From Nocardia kruczakiae NBRC 101016 (GTDB lineage Bacteria > Actinomycetota > Actinomycetes > Mycobacteriales > Mycobacteriaceae): 64,000 bases of DNA. Location: NCBI RefSeq assembly GCF_001612965.1, contig NZ_BDBL01000018.1, positions 1 to 64,000 on the forward strand, read 5' to 3'. The position numbers were made by a program, and so were the translations under genes. Under the pieces are notes generated by a model. That model searched no databases. It was not told the DNA's origin and was given only the letters and a program-made list of their open reading frames with translations. Shown here in pieces: positions 50,665 through 60,213 of the stretch; the stretch's first letter is position 1, and each line of letters begins with the position of its first letter.

Positions 50665-52323
50665 TCAGCGCAGATCGCGTCGGCGCCAGCCCGCGAGTCC
50701 GACCGCGGTGATCACCGCCGCGAGCACCAGCAGCACGATCACCGGCACCGCGCGGAAATCCTCCGCCGGCAGTTTCGGCAGATGACCATAGGGGTTGAGA
50801 TCCAGAATCCATTGCGGCATACCGGAGATCGAGCCGAGCAGATAGATCGCCATGCCCGCGGTGAACACTCCCCACGCCACCGGCGTCCAGCGCGGCAGCA
50901 GTCCGAACAGCAGCACCGTGATCGCGGTGAACACCCACACGGCGGGAATCTGGATCATCGCCGCGCCGAGCGCCTCCGGGAACTTGGCACCCATATCCGA
51001 TGCGGCGATCCCGTAGGCCAGGCCACCGATGGCTCCGGAGACGAACAGCGCCACCACCGGACCGCCGAAGGCGAAGATCAGATGGCTTGCGGCCCAGCGG
51101 ATTCGGCCGACGGCGCCGGTGAGCACCGTTTCGGCGCGATCGTCGCTCTCCTCCGCGTACATCCGCAGCGCGGCCGAGATCGAGAAGGCTGCCGCGCCCA
51201 GCCCGACCATCGAGAAGGCGGTGTTCAGGAAGGCCTGCTCCACCCCCTGCGAACCGCCGAGCCGGGCGATGATGTCGCGCACGGTCTGGCTGGAGCCGAT
51301 CTCGTCGCCGATGCCGTGGACCACGCTGCCGATGATCAGACCGTAGAGCGCGAGCCCGACCGTCCATGCCACCAGGGTGCCGCGCTGCAACCGCCAGGCC
51401 AGCCCGAACGACCCGCTCAACAGGGCCGATCCGGCCGTGGGACCGGGCCGGTCGGCGATCAGCCCGGCCCCCAGGTCGCGCCGCCGCAGCAACGTATAGG
51501 CGACCGCGATCAGGACCACGGTGGTCACCGCGTGCAGCAGCAGGACCCACCAGTGATCTCCCGCGAAGGGACGGACCTGCAGCGACCAGCCCTGCGGCGA
51601 CAACCAGGTCAGGATGTCGGTGGGACCGTCTCCGGCCCGCGCGTCACCGACGGCACGCAGGGTGAAGGTCACCGCGAGTACCGCCAGGGCGATGCCGCGG
51701 GCCAGGCGCGCGCTCGCGCTCAGCTGCGCGGCGACCGCGGCCACCGCCGCGAAGACGATGCCCGAGGCGGCCAGCGCCGCGCCGAAGGCCAGCGAGCCGT
51801 CGAACGGCACTCCCGACGAGGCGATGCTCAGCGTCGCGACGATTCCGACCGTCACGCAGGCGGCACAGGTCAGCAGGAGGGTGGCGGTCAGGGCGGCGAA
51901 GCGGCCCATCCGGGTCGAGGCGAGCAGCTCCTCGCGTCCGGTCTCCTCCTCGGCGCGGGTGTGCCGGATGACGGTGAGGATGGTGGCGATGCCGATCAGG
52001 GTGTAGAACGCCCCCGCCTTCCACACGCCCGCCGCACCGATGCTGGTGTTGTAGATCGGGCCGTACAGCGCCAGCTGCGCCGGGCTGGACAGGATGGTGT
52101 GCGCGAAATTCCGCAGATCGGCCGGCGACGAGTACAGATTCTTCACGCTGGAGACGTAGACGCTGCCCAGCGGCGCCGAGAGCACCAGCACCCACAGCGG
52201 CAAGACGATCCGGTCCCGCCGCAGGTACAGCCGCAGCAGCTGCCCGGTTCCGGTGAATTCCGGGGCGCGAGTGGAGGATTCGGCGAACCCGCCGTGCGGG
52301 CGGTCGAGGGTCGCGGTGGTCAT
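50665..52323 (-). CDS. ABC exporter permease (Rv1217c-like)
   Basis: This 552-residue permease of the ABC-2 tetronasin-type group has about 12 membrane helices. The N-terminal half begins [23 protein letters not shown], and the repeat in the second half begins [33 protein letters not shown] 52323 overlaps the stop of the ATPase gene in an ATGA junction. With the ATPase it would form a drug- or lipid-type exporter; the M. tuberculosis counterpart Rv1217c-1218c is an efflux system controlled by a TetR regulator, which is also present here. Substrate not evident. Confidence 0.92.
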   Translation of the reverse strand: MTTATLDRPHGGFAESSTRAPEFTGTGQLLRLYLRRDRIVLPLWVLVLSAPLGSVYVSSVKNLYSSPADLRNFAHTILSSPAQLALYGPIYNTSIGAAGVWKAGAFYTLIGIATILTVIRHTRAEEETGREELLASTRMGRFAALTATLLLTCAACVTVGIVATLSIASSGVPFDGSLAFGAALAASGIVFAAVAAVAAQLSASARLARGIALAVLAVTFTLRAVGDARAGDGPTDILTWLSPQGWSLQVRPFAGDHWWVLLLHAVTTVVLIAVAYTLLRRRDLGAGLIADRPGPTAGSALLSGSFGLAWRLQRGTLVAWTVGLALYGLIIGSVVHGIGDEIGSSQTVRDIIARLGGSQGVEQAFLNTAFSMVGLGAAAFSISAALRMYAEESDDRAETVLTGAVGRIRWAASHLIFAFGGPVVALFVSGAIGGLAYGIAASDMGAKFPEALGAAMIQIPAVWVFTAITVLLFGLLPRWTPVAWGVFTAGMAIYLLGSISGMPQWILDLNPYGHLPKLPAEDFRAVPVIVLLVLAAVITAVGLAGWRRRDLR

Positions 52324-53282
52324 TTCGTCGCCTCGCTCAATGCCTGCTCGTCCCGCGCGGCAGCGTGTGCGCGTCGCCGGGCCTCGTCCGGCGCGTCGCC
52401 GTCGAGCGAATAGTGGCGCAGGAAAAGCTCTTCCAGCGTCGGCGGCTGACTGACCAGACTGCGCACGCCGGCGTCGCCGAGCACACGGATCAGTTCCCCG
52501 AGATGTTCGCTGTCGACCTGGCAGCGCAGCGTGTGGTCCTCGATCGTGACGTCCTCGACGCCCGCGATGGCGCCGATATCGCCCGGGTCGCCGACGAGTT
52601 CGGCCGTGATCGCCGTGCGGCTGAGATGACGCATCTCGGCCAGGGTGCCGCTCTCCACGGTCTTGCCGGCGCGGATGATCGTGACCCGATCACACAGCGC
52701 CTCTACCTCGGAGAGGATGTGGCTCGACAACAGCACCGTGGCGCCGCGCTCGGCCGCTTCCCGCGCGCACTCGCGAAAAACCTGTTCCATCAACGGATCC
52801 AGGCCCGAGGTCGGCTCGTCGAGCAGCAGCAGGCGCGCATTCGAGGAGAAGGCGGACACGAGGGCGACCTTCTGCCGATTGCCCTTGGAGTAGGTGCGCG
52901 CCTTCTTGCGCGGATCGAGTTCGAAGCGCTCGATCATCTCGGCGCGGCGCCCGGTATCGATTCCGCCGCGCATCCGCCCCAGCAGATCGATCGTCTCCCC
53001 GCCCGACAGCGACGGCCACAGCGTGACATCGCCGGGGACGTAGGCGATATCGCGATGCAGGTCGACCGCATCGGTCCACGGGTCGCGCCCGAGCACCCGC
53101 GCCTGCCCAGAGGTGCGTGCCAGGATGCCGAGCAGAATGCGGATGGTGGTCGACTTGCCGGCCCCGTTGGGCCCGAGGAAGCCGTGCACCTCGCCCTCGG
53201 CGACCTCGAGGTCGAGGCCGTCCAAGGCGCGTACCGATCCGAAGTGCTTGTGCAGCTTCCGGACCTCGATTGCCGATGACAT
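52320..53282 (-). CDS. ABC exporter ATP-binding protein (Rv1218c-like)
   Basis: This 320-residue nucleotide-binding subunit has Walker [13 protein letters not shown], the signature [15 protein letters not shown], Walker [16 protein letters not shown] and the H-loop SSHILSE. The extra C-terminal region (about 220-320) belongs to the DrrA-like group. It is co-transcribed with the permease, whose gene overlaps its stop, and lies 24 bases after the TetR gene stop, so the three form an operon tetR-ATPase-permease. ATP hydrolysis in the cytosol drives export. Confidence 0.94.
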   Translation of the reverse strand: MSSAIEVRKLHKHFGSVRALDGLDLEVAEGEVHGFLGPNGAGKSTTIRILLGILARTSGQARVLGRDPWTDAVDLHRDIAYVPGDVTLWPSLSGGETIDLLGRMRGGIDTGRRAEMIERFELDPRKKARTYSKGNRQKVALVSAFSSNARLLLLDEPTSGLDPLMEQVFRECAREAAERGATVLLSSHILSEVEALCDRVTIIRAGKTVESGTLAEMRHLSRTAITAELVGDPGDIGAIAGVEDVTIEDHTLRCQVDSEHLGELIRVLGDAGVRSLVSQPPTLEELFLRHYSLDGDAPDEARRRAHAAARDEQALSEATK

Positions 53283-53306
53283 CGAATCTCCTTGCGAGAT
53301 ATGGGT

Positions 53307-53960
53307 TCACATTTCGGCGAGCAACGAGTCGAGCACCGAGGAATCGGCGAACAGGCCGTGGGTGTTGACCTCCATGGCCGGCAGCATCATCTGGTCGGCG
53401 TACTCGCGCAACGCTTGTCGAAAGTCGAGCTTTCCTTCGTGGCGGGCGGCGTAGAGCTGCAGGTAGAAGAAGAATCCCCCGCCGTTCTGCACCGCCAGAT
53501 AATTCGCCGTCGCCGAGACGTCCCTGGGCCGGCGCAACGTGCCGGCCGCGATGCCGACCTCGAGATAGGACTCCACATCCGCGCGCATCTGATCGAACAG
53601 CGAGGTCATCAGCGTTCCGCCGGCCTGGAAGCTGCGCATCAGATATGCGGTGTAGGGCGCGAACTCCTCGATGTCGGCGAGGGCCTTCAGGGTCGAAGTC
53701 GGCGAGGGCTGCTGGACGTATTCCGTCTTCGCGGCACGAATGACGGCACGTACGTGCTCGTCACACGCCTCGCGCAGGCCGTCCTTGGAACCGAAGTGGT
53801 GATTGACGAGTCCGGGCGAGACCCCCGCCGCCTTGGCGATGGCCCGCACCCCGATCCCGAATCCCTCTTCTCCGAAGACGACGATCGCCGCATCCCGGAT
53901 TCGGGCGGGCGTGCTCAGATCCGAGGCGGATCCTTCCGGTACGGCTGCTCCCTTAAACAC
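53307..53960 (-). CDS. TetR family regulator of the ABC exporter (Rv1219c-like)
   Basis: This 217-residue TetR regulator has its helix-turn-helix in VRAIAKAAGVSPGLVNHHFGSKDGLREA (about residues 37-64). The ligand domain includes EEFAPYTAYLMRSFQAGGTLMTSLFDQM. The GTG 53960 start overlaps two operator-like repeats, and no other start codon occurs before the DNA-binding domain, so the mRNA is probably leaderless or nearly so. It leads the operon with the ATPase and permease and should repress it. It corresponds to Rv1219c next to Rv1218c-1217c in M. tuberculosis. Effector not known. Confidence 0.9.
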   Translation of the reverse strand: MFKGAAVPEGSASDLSTPARIRDAAIVVFGEEGFGIGVRAIAKAAGVSPGLVNHHFGSKDGLREACDEHVRAVIRAAKTEYVQQPSPTSTLKALADIEEFAPYTAYLMRSFQAGGTLMTSLFDQMRADVESYLEVGIAAGTLRRPRDVSATANYLAVQNGGGFFFYLQLYAARHEGKLDFRQALREYADQMMLPAMEVNTHGLFADSSVLDSLLAEM

Positions 53961-53988
53961 ATGTTCAATATACTAAACACTCGTTCAA
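53953..53988. promoter_or_regulatory. Two tandem TetR operator-like repeats overlapping the tetR start
   Basis: Two 16-base near-palindromes, TTAAACACATGTTCAA (53953-53968) and CTAAACACTCGTTCAA (53973-53988), are offset by 20 bases (about two helical turns). The first overlaps the GTG start of the TetR gene. Occupancy would block transcription of the exporter operon. Confidence 0.65.
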
Positions 53989-54107
53989 TCCGCACGCAAG
54001 ACTCGGCACGCGGCGAATTTCGTTGATCGAATACGCAGGTGGACAGCGTCCTGCGAGTTAATGCCGGGGCAGGCGGGATCGAGCCGCCGGGTGATCGCGA
54101 GCGGTGA

Positions 54108-54755
54108 CTAGCCGCGCGAGGCGCAGAGCAGGCCGTCGCCGACCGGGATCAGCACGCTGGTCAGGTCCGGATCCTCGGCCACGGCCCGCGTCGCCGCCCG
54201 CACCGCCTGGGTCGCGGCGTCGCGCTGCGCCGGATCGGGCACCCGCCCACCCAGCAGCGCGTTGTACATCAGGACCGCCCCACCCTCGCGCAGCAAACGT
54301 ACGGCCTGCTCGACGTACTGCGGATGTTCGAGCGGGGCCGCATCGATGAACACCAGGTCGTAGGCGCCGTCGGCGAGCCGGGGCAGCACGTCCAGCGCAC
54401 GGCCGTTGATCAGCCGGGTGCGCGCGGGGGCGATATCGGCCGCGCGGAAGGCGTCCTTGGCCGCGCGCTGATGTTCCGGCTCGGAGTCGATCGTGGTCAG
54501 CGTGCCGTCCTCGCGCATGCCGTCGAGCAGCCACAGGCCGCTGATGCCGGCACCGGTGCCGACCTCGACCACCGCCCGCGCGCCGAGCAGCTGGGCGTAC
54601 ATGCTGAGCAGCGCTCCCACCGACGGCGGCACCGGCGCGGCGCCCAGTTCGGTGGCCCGCTCCCGCGCCGCGATGAGGATCTCGTCCTCGACCACGGAGT
54701 CCTCCACGTAGGCGAGGTTGCGCTGCAGGGCCGATGCCGCTGGGATGTGGCTCAC
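54108..54755 (-). CDS. O-methyltransferase (Rv1220c-like)
   Basis: This 215-residue SAM-dependent class I O-methyltransferase has [30 protein letters not shown] (motif I), [19 protein letters not shown] and [31 protein letters not shown] 54755 gives the usual short N-terminus; the frame upstream to 54848 has no similarity. It is divergent from sigE, as Rv1220c is in M. tuberculosis, and both share a promoter region of about 110 bases. The substrate is unknown; related enzymes methylate catechol-like compounds. Confidence 0.92.
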   Translation of the reverse strand: MSHIPAASALQRNLAYVEDSVVEDEILIAARERATELGAAPVPPSVGALLSMYAQLLGARAVVEVGTGAGISGLWLLDGMREDGTLTTIDSEPEHQRAAKDAFRAADIAPARTRLINGRALDVLPRLADGAYDLVFIDAAPLEHPQYVEQAVRLLREGGAVLMYNALLGGRVPDPAQRDAATQAVRAATRAVAEDPDLTSVLIPVGDGLLCASRG

Positions 54756-54865
54756 GAATATGAGGCTAACGGCGTGGCAGTCGGGGGGCGCGACGACGGC
54801 CGGTGTTTTTCTCAGGTGTCCCTCAGCCTCCCCATACCACCGGCACATCGGGAACCGCCAGAGTA

Positions 54866-55780
54866 ATGACCAAGCAAGGGCCGGCCGACCGTCGGACGGC
54901 GCCCGGGAACACCGGACTCAGGTTCGGGGTTGTACCCGGTACGCGACGACCACCAGTCGTCGTGCGCCTACCACGGTCCCGAGTAGGAGGTCACCCCATC
55001 CACAAGGTCGATGCGGCGCGCGAGTACGCCACCCTGCCCGAGTCGAGTCTGCCGATCGGCGTCTCGGCCGACTACGAGCTGCCCGGTGCGGCTCGTAGCG
55101 ATGTCCGTACCGAAGTCGAGGTCCGTCCCGGGGCCGACGTCCTGAACGGCGCCGACTTCGACGATACCGAAGCCGTCGCGGGCGATGCCGCGGACGACGA
55201 TGCGCTGAGCGGTACCGCCGCCTTCGACGCCACCGGCGACCGCACCATGATGCCGTCCTGGGACGACCTGGTCCGCGAGCACGCCGACCGGGTGTACCGG
55301 CTGGCCTACCGCCTGACCGGTGACCCGCAGGACGCCGAGGACCTCACCCAGGAGACTTTCATCCGGGTCTTCCGCTCGTTGCAGAACTACCAGCCCGGCA
55401 CGTTCGAGGGCTGGCTGCACCGGATCACCACGAATCTGTTCCTGGACATGGTTCGCCGGCGCAACCGTATCCGGATGGAGGCGCTGCCCGAGGACTACGA
55501 CCGGGTGCCGTCCGAGGGTCCCGGACCCGAGCAGGTCTATCACGATGCCCGGCTGGATCCGGACCTGCAGCGGGCGCTCGACGCGCTGGCGCCGGAATTC
55601 CGCGCGGCCGTCGTGCTCTGCGATATCGAGGGTCTGTCCTACGAGGAGATCGGCGCTACCCTCGGGGTGAAGCTGGGTACCGTGCGCAGCCGTATCCACC
55701 GCGGCCGTCAGGCGTTGCGGGAATACCTTGCGCATAATGGTTCTCAGCAGCGGTTCGCCGCTGAGGAGAAAGTCGGGTAG
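54866..55780 (+). CDS. sigE: ECF RNA polymerase sigma factor SigE
   Basis: This is the envelope-stress sigma factor. From about residue 115 it matches mycobacterial SigE very closely: [21 protein letters not shown], region 2 ([24 protein letters not shown], then [21 protein letters not shown]) and region 4 ([32 protein letters not shown]). The first 110 or so residues are poorly conserved, so the start is uncertain. ATG 54866 gives 304 residues but has a weak ribosome site; GTG 54962 gives 272. A perfect AGGAGG at 54985-54990 is followed seven bases later by an in-frame ATC. An ECF-type promoter may lie at 54905-54931. rseA, htrA and tatB follow. Confidence 0.95.
   Translation: MTKQGPADRRTAPGNTGLRFGVVPGTRRPPVVVRLPRSRVGGHPIHKVDAAREYATLPESSLPIGVSADYELPGAARSDVRTEVEVRPGADVLNGADFDDTEAVAGDAADDDALSGTAAFDATGDRTMMPSWDDLVREHADRVYRLAYRLTGDPQDAEDLTQETFIRVFRSLQNYQPGTFEGWLHRITTNLFLDMVRRRNRIRMEALPEDYDRVPSEGPGPEQVYHDARLDPDLQRALDALAPEFRAAVVLCDIEGLSYEEIGATLGVKLGTVRSRIHRGRQALREYLAHNGSQQRFAAEEKVG
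54905..54931 (+). promoter_or_regulatory. Candidate ECF promoter within the sigE 5' region
   Basis: GGGAAC (54905-54910), 18 bases, then GTTG (54929-54932) resembles ECF -35 GGAAC and -10 GTT elements. Transcripts from it would start near 54940 and miss ATG 54866, leaving GTG 54962 or ATC 54998 as starts. Autoregulation by SigE is inferred. Confidence 0.4.
54985..54990 (+). promoter_or_regulatory. Strong Shine-Dalgarno before an in-frame ATC codon of sigE
   Basis: AGGAGG is perfectly placed, seven bases before codon ATC 54998 in the sigE frame. No ATG, GTG or TTG in frame stands near it, so either ATC initiates or the site is coincidental. Confidence 0.4.
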
Positions 55781-55845
55781 ACAGCGGTGCAGCGCCGCGG
55801 CCGTGCCCGGCGAAGCTGGAGTCCGTCGGAAGGGTGTGCATCCGT

Positions 55846-56235
55846 ATGACCGGCGAGGGTCGATTCGCCCCCACCGAACACCTGGCCAATGAGGCCGTCG
55901 TCGCGTATGTCGACGGCGAGCTGAGAATGAACGCCTATCTGCGCGCGGCCGAACATCTGTCCCGCTGCCCCGAATGCGCCGCCGAGGTCGAGGCGCAGCA
56001 GCAGGCCCGGGTGGCATTGCGCCGCGCGGCACAGATGCAGATTTCCGCGCCGACGGATCTGCAGGACACGCTGAGCCGAATTCCGTTGGCCGACCTCACC
56101 GGTAGCAGCACCGACGATATGTCGCGTGGCGCGAGTTTCCTCGGCCTGCGGGCGGATTCGTTCCGTTTCGCTTCCTCCTCGAATCGAGAAATGGGATTCG
56201 AGAGCAGGCGGTGGACGGGATGGTGGCGCAAGTAG
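55846..56235 (+). CDS. rseA: Anti-sigma-E factor RseA (ZAS domain)
   Basis: This 129-residue protein has the zinc-binding anti-sigma motif HxxxCxxC as H37, C41 and C44 (EHLSRCPECAAEVEAQ). LANEAVVAYVDGELRMNAY at the start is the usual contact region for SigE region 2/4. The remainder is a short C-terminal tail with no membrane helix, unlike many anti-sigma factors. ATG 55846 has GGAAGGG upstream; GTG 55834 lies too close to that site. It sits 66 bases after the sigE stop and just before htrA. It would hold SigE inactive until released by stress, and loss of zinc or proteolysis may trigger release. Confidence 0.92.
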   Translation: MTGEGRFAPTEHLANEAVVAYVDGELRMNAYLRAAEHLSRCPECAAEVEAQQQARVALRRAAQMQISAPTDLQDTLSRIPLADLTGSSTDDMSRGASFLGLRADSFRFASSSNREMGFESRRWTGWWRK

Positions 56236-56246
56236 AGTTTGCGAAC

Positions 56247-57794
56247 GTGACCACCGAATCGACGCCGTCCGCTTCATCGGATTCGGCGGCCAGGGGGAAC
56301 CTGAGGCCGTCGGACGCGCCCGTGCTGGGGCCGCGCCCGGTGTACCGCCCGGATATCGATAAACACACCGCCCGCGCTTTCCGCCGCCCCGAGGGGCAGG
56401 CCGGATCTTTCGCCTCACATACCCAGGCCGCGCCCGCGCCGCGCCACGACGCTCCCGAATTGGTCAATCGCCCGCCGGACGCGGTGCTCGCCGAGGCCTT
56501 CGGACGGCCGGCGGGTTCCGACGAGCTCCTCCAGCGCGATCCCGAGGCCGGGGCCGACACACCCGATCCGAGCGCACCGGTCGATCCGTGGCGCGATCCC
56601 GCGGCCGCGGCCCGGCTCGGCGATCCCGCCATCCACACCCCTGCCCCGCAGCCGCTGCCGCCGGGCGTCAAACTCGGCGCCCGCGAGGTGCTGTTCGGCG
56701 GCAAGGTCGCGCCCAAGGCATTGGCGATCCTGGGTGTGGCCGCATTGATCATCGGCGTGCTCGGCGGCCTCGTCGGCCGATTCACCGCCGAGAACACCGG
56801 AGCGCTGACCTCGCGCAAGATCGCGCTGCAGCAGGAGAGCAACACCGACAAACCGCACAGCCAGGTCGCCAAGGTGGCCGACGCGGTGCTGCCCTCGGTC
56901 GTCTCGATCCGCGAGACCGTCGGCGACAACGGCGCCCTCGGTTCCGGCGTGGTCATCGACGGCAACGGCTACATCGTCACCAACAATCACGTCATCTCGA
57001 TGGCCGCGCAGGACAAATCCGGGCGCGCCAAGATCCAGGCCACCTTCTCCGACGGCACCAGGGCCCCGGCCCAGCTGGTCGGCCGCGACCCCAAGACCGA
57101 CCTCGCGGTGCTGAAGGTCGACGTCAAGAACCTCACCGTCGCCCGGCTCGGGAAGTCGAGCGATGTGCAGGTCGGTGACGACGTGCTGGCCATCGGCTCG
57201 CCGCTGGGCCTGAGCAAGACCGTCACCTCCGGCATCGTCAGCGCGTTGCACCGCGCGATCCAGGAGAGCCCCGAGGCCGGCGACGACACCGCGGGCGCCT
57301 TCGACGCCGTGCAGACCGACGCCGCGATCAACCACGGCAACTCCGGCGGCGCCCTGGTCGACGGCGAGGGCCGGTTGATCGGCATCAACACCGCCATCCG
57401 CAGCGAGAGCGGCGGATCGGTCGGCCTCGGCTTCGCGATCCCGGTGGATCTGGTGCAGCGGGTATCGCAGACCCTGATCCGCGACGGTGTGATGTATCAC
57501 CCGTGGCTCGGTGTCAGCGCGAAGACCAAGCAGGTCGAGAACGACGTCATGAGCGGCGCCGCGGTGGCCGATGTGGTCGGCAACAGCCCGGCCGCCAAGG
57601 CGGGTATCGCCGAGGGCGATGTGATCGTCAAGGTGGGCGATCGGCAGGTCACCGAACCGGCCGAACTCACCGTCGCCGTGCAGTCCCATCAGATCGGGGA
57701 GACGGTGAATTTCCAATTGATCCGCGACGGCCGCCAGGTCGATGTGCCGGTGACGCTGGAATCCGATAAGAACGCCCCGCAAGCACCCCAGTAG
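56247..57794 (+). CDS. htrA: Serine protease HtrA, SigE-operon type
   Basis: This 515-residue membrane-anchored protease has a cytoplasmic Pro-rich N-terminus (about 1-150, PVLGPRPVYRPD and RDPAAAARLGDPA), a helix near 150-175 (APKALAILGVAALIIGVLGG), a trypsin-like domain with catalytic H248 (TNNHVIS), D285 (PKTDLAVLKV) and S366 (HGNSGGALVD), and a PDZ domain (SPAAKAGIAEGDVIVKVGDR). It may act on envelope proteins or on RseA-linked stress. GTG 56247 is the chosen start; ATG 56220 and ATG 56211 inside rseA are alternatives. It sits between rseA and tatB as in M. tuberculosis. Confidence 0.94.
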   Translation: MTTESTPSASSDSAARGNLRPSDAPVLGPRPVYRPDIDKHTARAFRRPEGQAGSFASHTQAAPAPRHDAPELVNRPPDAVLAEAFGRPAGSDELLQRDPEAGADTPDPSAPVDPWRDPAAAARLGDPAIHTPAPQPLPPGVKLGAREVLFGGKVAPKALAILGVAALIIGVLGGLVGRFTAENTGALTSRKIALQQESNTDKPHSQVAKVADAVLPSVVSIRETVGDNGALGSGVVIDGNGYIVTNNHVISMAAQDKSGRAKIQATFSDGTRAPAQLVGRDPKTDLAVLKVDVKNLTVARLGKSSDVQVGDDVLAIGSPLGLSKTVTSGIVSALHRAIQESPEAGDDTAGAFDAVQTDAAINHGNSGGALVDGEGRLIGINTAIRSESGGSVGLGFAIPVDLVQRVSQTLIRDGVMYHPWLGVSAKTKQVENDVMSGAAVADVVGNSPAAKAGIAEGDVIVKVGDRQVTEPAELTVAVQSHQIGETVNFQLIRDGRQVDVPVTLESDKNAPQAPQ

Positions 57795-57803
57795 CCTGGT
57801 CTT

Positions 57804-58268
57804 ATGTTCAATATCGGCTGGCCCGAGATGGTGATCCTGGTGGTCGCCGCGCTGGTGATTCTCGGCCCGGAACGGCTTCCGGGGGCGATTCGCTGGACCG
57901 CGCAGAGTCTGCGTCAGGTCCGCGACTACGCCTCCGGTGCCACCAGCCAGCTGCGCAACGATCTCGGACCCGAGCTCGACGAACTGCGCAAACCCCTGGA
58001 AGAGCTCAACGAACTGCGCAAACCACTCGAAGGTCTGCGCGGGATGACGCCGCGGTCGATGGTCACCAAACATCTCTTCGACGGTGACGATTCGCTGTTC
58101 ACCGGCACCTTCGGGGGTGCGAATCCGGGTAACGGCTCGTCCGGCAATTCCGCGACTTCACAGACCGGTACGCCGAATTCTGTGACCCCACCCAATTATT
58201 CGGTCCCCGAACCGCCGAAACCGCTCGACCGCAACGAGAAACCGCCGATCGATTTCGACGCCACCTGA
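57804..58268 (+). CDS. tatB: Sec-independent protein translocase TatB
   Basis: This 154-residue TatB subunit has the N-terminal membrane helix [20 protein letters not shown] followed by the hinge GPERLP and an amphipathic helix ([16 protein letters not shown]). The C-terminal part is a charged helix with two near-identical repeats, [20 protein letters not shown], and a disordered Ser/Pro/Asn-rich tail. It partners with TatC to receive twin-arginine substrates. The start is nine bases after the htrA stop, so it belongs to the sigE-rseA-htrA-tatB cluster, as in mycobacteria. Confidence 0.95.
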   Translation: MFNIGWPEMVILVVAALVILGPERLPGAIRWTAQSLRQVRDYASGATSQLRNDLGPELDELRKPLEELNELRKPLEGLRGMTPRSMVTKHLFDGDDSLFTGTFGGANPGNGSSGNSATSQTGTPNSVTPPNYSVPEPPKPLDRNEKPPIDFDAT

Positions 58269-58406
58269 TCGAAAAGCACTGATAGTCCCCTTACGAACCG
58301 CCCGGTCCGGCTCAAATGCCCGGTGTGCTCGATTGATTCGCCGCATGCGGAGGATTCGTCAACCGGACTAGACACATCCGGCTGTCGAGCTATCTAGACT
58401 TCGCAC

Positions 58407-59243
58407 ATGTCAGCCGACGAGGTGGCACGGGTGTTCGCGATCGAAGACAAGGTCGAACGTCTCAAGGCTGCCACCGAAGGGGTCGCGGCGGCCCAGCAGA
58501 CCATCAACGAGCTCACCCGCATCCGCCGAGCGGTGATCAGAGAGCTGCATGCCGAGGGCTGGACCTTCGCCAGGATCGGTGCGGCAGCGGGACTTTCACG
58601 CGCCCGGATTCACCAGGTCAGTACCCAGGGCCCAGTGCCGGAAGGGTTGTTCTTCGGGCACGGACCACTCACCGTGCTGACGCCCGATCTGCGCGCGGTC
58701 ACCCGCGCCACGCCGCTGATCGGCGCGCCGGATGCCGCCGCCCCGCACCGGCTGGCGGAACTGTTGCGGCAGCTCGGATTCACCGTCTCGGTCGAACGGT
58801 TCCTCCCCGGGCGCCCGGTGGATCTCGACCGTGAGGGCCTGATCGTGCTCGGCGGGCCCGAATTGTCGCCCAGTCTGCGCTATCTGGTCTCGGCCGACCC
58901 GAGGCTGCGCCGGACCCTCGCGCGGGCCGGGCGAGTGCGCCGCGCGATCGAGGACCGGGCCGCCCGGCGGATCTACCGGCCGGGCGGCACCGAACCCTTC
59001 GACATCGCCTATCTGGCGCGCCTGCCCCGCCCGGACGGGCGCGGGACCATTCTCGTCATCGACGGACTCCATCCGCCCGGATCACTCGGCGCGATACGGC
59101 TTCTCGGCACCCGGCTGGCGACCCTGCACGAGCGCGCCGACACCCGGGCCTTCTCGGCGGTGATCGGCGTCCGCTACGACCGCCACACCGGCGAACCGAT
59201 CGAGGTGGATCTGTTGACCCCGATCTACCGCCACGAACGGTGA
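58407..59243 (+). CDS. Helix-turn-helix protein with unknown C-terminal domain
   Basis: This 278-residue protein has a coiled segment (about 1-40, VERLKAATEGVAAAQQTINEL) and a sigma-region-4-like helix-turn-helix (AVIRELHAEGWTFARIGAAAGLSRARIHQV, about 43-72). A C-terminal domain of about 190 residues follows that I cannot assign; it has an alternating hydrophobic pattern (LTVLTPDLRAVTR, LIVLGGPELSPSLRYLVS, ILVIDGLHPPGSLGAIRLL) suggestive of an alpha/beta fold. It may be a DNA-binding regulator with a ligand- or nucleotide-sensing domain. It lies between tatB and gpgS, convergent with gpgS, and is not part of either operon. Confidence 0.75.
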   Translation: MSADEVARVFAIEDKVERLKAATEGVAAAQQTINELTRIRRAVIRELHAEGWTFARIGAAAGLSRARIHQVSTQGPVPEGLFFGHGPLTVLTPDLRAVTRATPLIGAPDAAAPHRLAELLRQLGFTVSVERFLPGRPVDLDREGLIVLGGPELSPSLRYLVSADPRLRRTLARAGRVRRAIEDRAARRIYRPGGTEPFDIAYLARLPRPDGRGTILVIDGLHPPGSLGAIRLLGTRLATLHERADTRAFSAVIGVRYDRHTGEPIEVDLLTPIYRHER

Positions 59244-59289
59244 ATTCGGCGGCGGCTCCGCGAGTTGTCCCCTGTGCCGCGACGGGGAT

Positions 59290-60213
59290 TCAGGCGGCGA
59301 CCTCGGTGGGACGCAGGGTGTTCATCGGCGGCCGATCCGCCAGGTGCACATCCGTACTCAGCGCGGTGAATTCCTCACCGATGAGCGGGAATTGCGTCAA
59401 CGCCGCGCCGGAGTCGCGAATTCCGCTGCGCCCCAGCACGGTTCCGAGAATCTGCCGGCTCATGACACCCAGGTCCGACAGCGGGCGATTACGATGAGTG
59501 CGCACGCCCAGATTCACCTGGCCGATCGCCGACAGGCCGAGCATGTCGAAAGTGTCCAGCAGCAGGCCGATCTCCACACCGTAGCCCGGCGCGAACGGCA
59601 CCGCGGTCAGCAATTCCCGCGTCCCCGCGTACTCACCGCCCAAGGGCTGCAACACCTTCGACAGATCCGGTCGCAGCGCCGCGAGCAGCGGCCGCGCCAC
59701 CAGTTCGGTCACCCGGCCGCCACCGTGCTGCTCCACCGCCGCACCCTGACGCAGCGGCCGTCGGTAGTAGGCCTTCACCAGATGCATACCGTCCACGGTC
59801 AGCAGCGGACCCAGCAGTTTCGGCACGAACATCGGATCGGGATCGATCAGATCCGAATCGACGAAGGCCACCAGATCGCCGGAGGTCGCGGCCAGCGAGC
59901 GCCACAGCACCTCCCCCTTACCGGGAACCGGCTCCAGTTCGGGCACGGCCTGCTCACGCGTGACCACCTGCGCCCCGGCCGCGCGGGCCCGCTCGGCCGT
60001 CGCGTCCACGGAGCCGGAATCCAGCACCACCAATTCGTCGACCAGCGTGCCGAGCAGCGGCCGGATACTGGCCACCACATCGGCGACCGTGCGTTCCTCG
60101 TTCAATGCCGGCAGCACCACCGAGACGGTGCGCCCATCCTTCGCGTCGACCAATTCGTCGATCGCCCACTGTGGTCGATCCCACGTATGCGTGGCAGTCC
60201 AATCGAACGTCAT
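59290..60213 (-). CDS. gpgS: Glucosyl-3-phosphoglycerate synthase
   Basis: This 307-residue GT-A glycosyltransferase (GT81) transfers glucose to 3-phosphoglycerate, the first step of methylglucose lipopolysaccharide synthesis. It shows VSVVLPALNEERTVADVV, VLDSGSVDAT and the metal-binding DxD-type motif AFVDSDLIDPDP. The acceptor region YYRRPLRQGAAVEQHGGGRVTEL and LQPLGGEYAGTRELL follow. ATG 60213 overlaps the stop of folP2 by ATGA. It is the last gene of the LOG-LOG-fadD6-folP2-gpgS operon. Length and motifs match mycobacterial GpgS closely. Confidence 0.96.
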   Translation of the reverse strand: MTFDWTATHTWDRPQWAIDELVDAKDGRTVSVVLPALNEERTVADVVASIRPLLGTLVDELVVLDSGSVDATAERARAAGAQVVTREQAVPELEPVPGKGEVLWRSLAATSGDLVAFVDSDLIDPDPMFVPKLLGPLLTVDGMHLVKAYYRRPLRQGAAVEQHGGGRVTELVARPLLAALRPDLSKVLQPLGGEYAGTRELLTAVPFAPGYGVEIGLLLDTFDMLGLSAIGQVNLGVRTHRNRPLSDLGVMSRQILGTVLGRSGIRDSGAALTQFPLIGEEFTALSTDVHLADRPPMNTLRPTEVAA

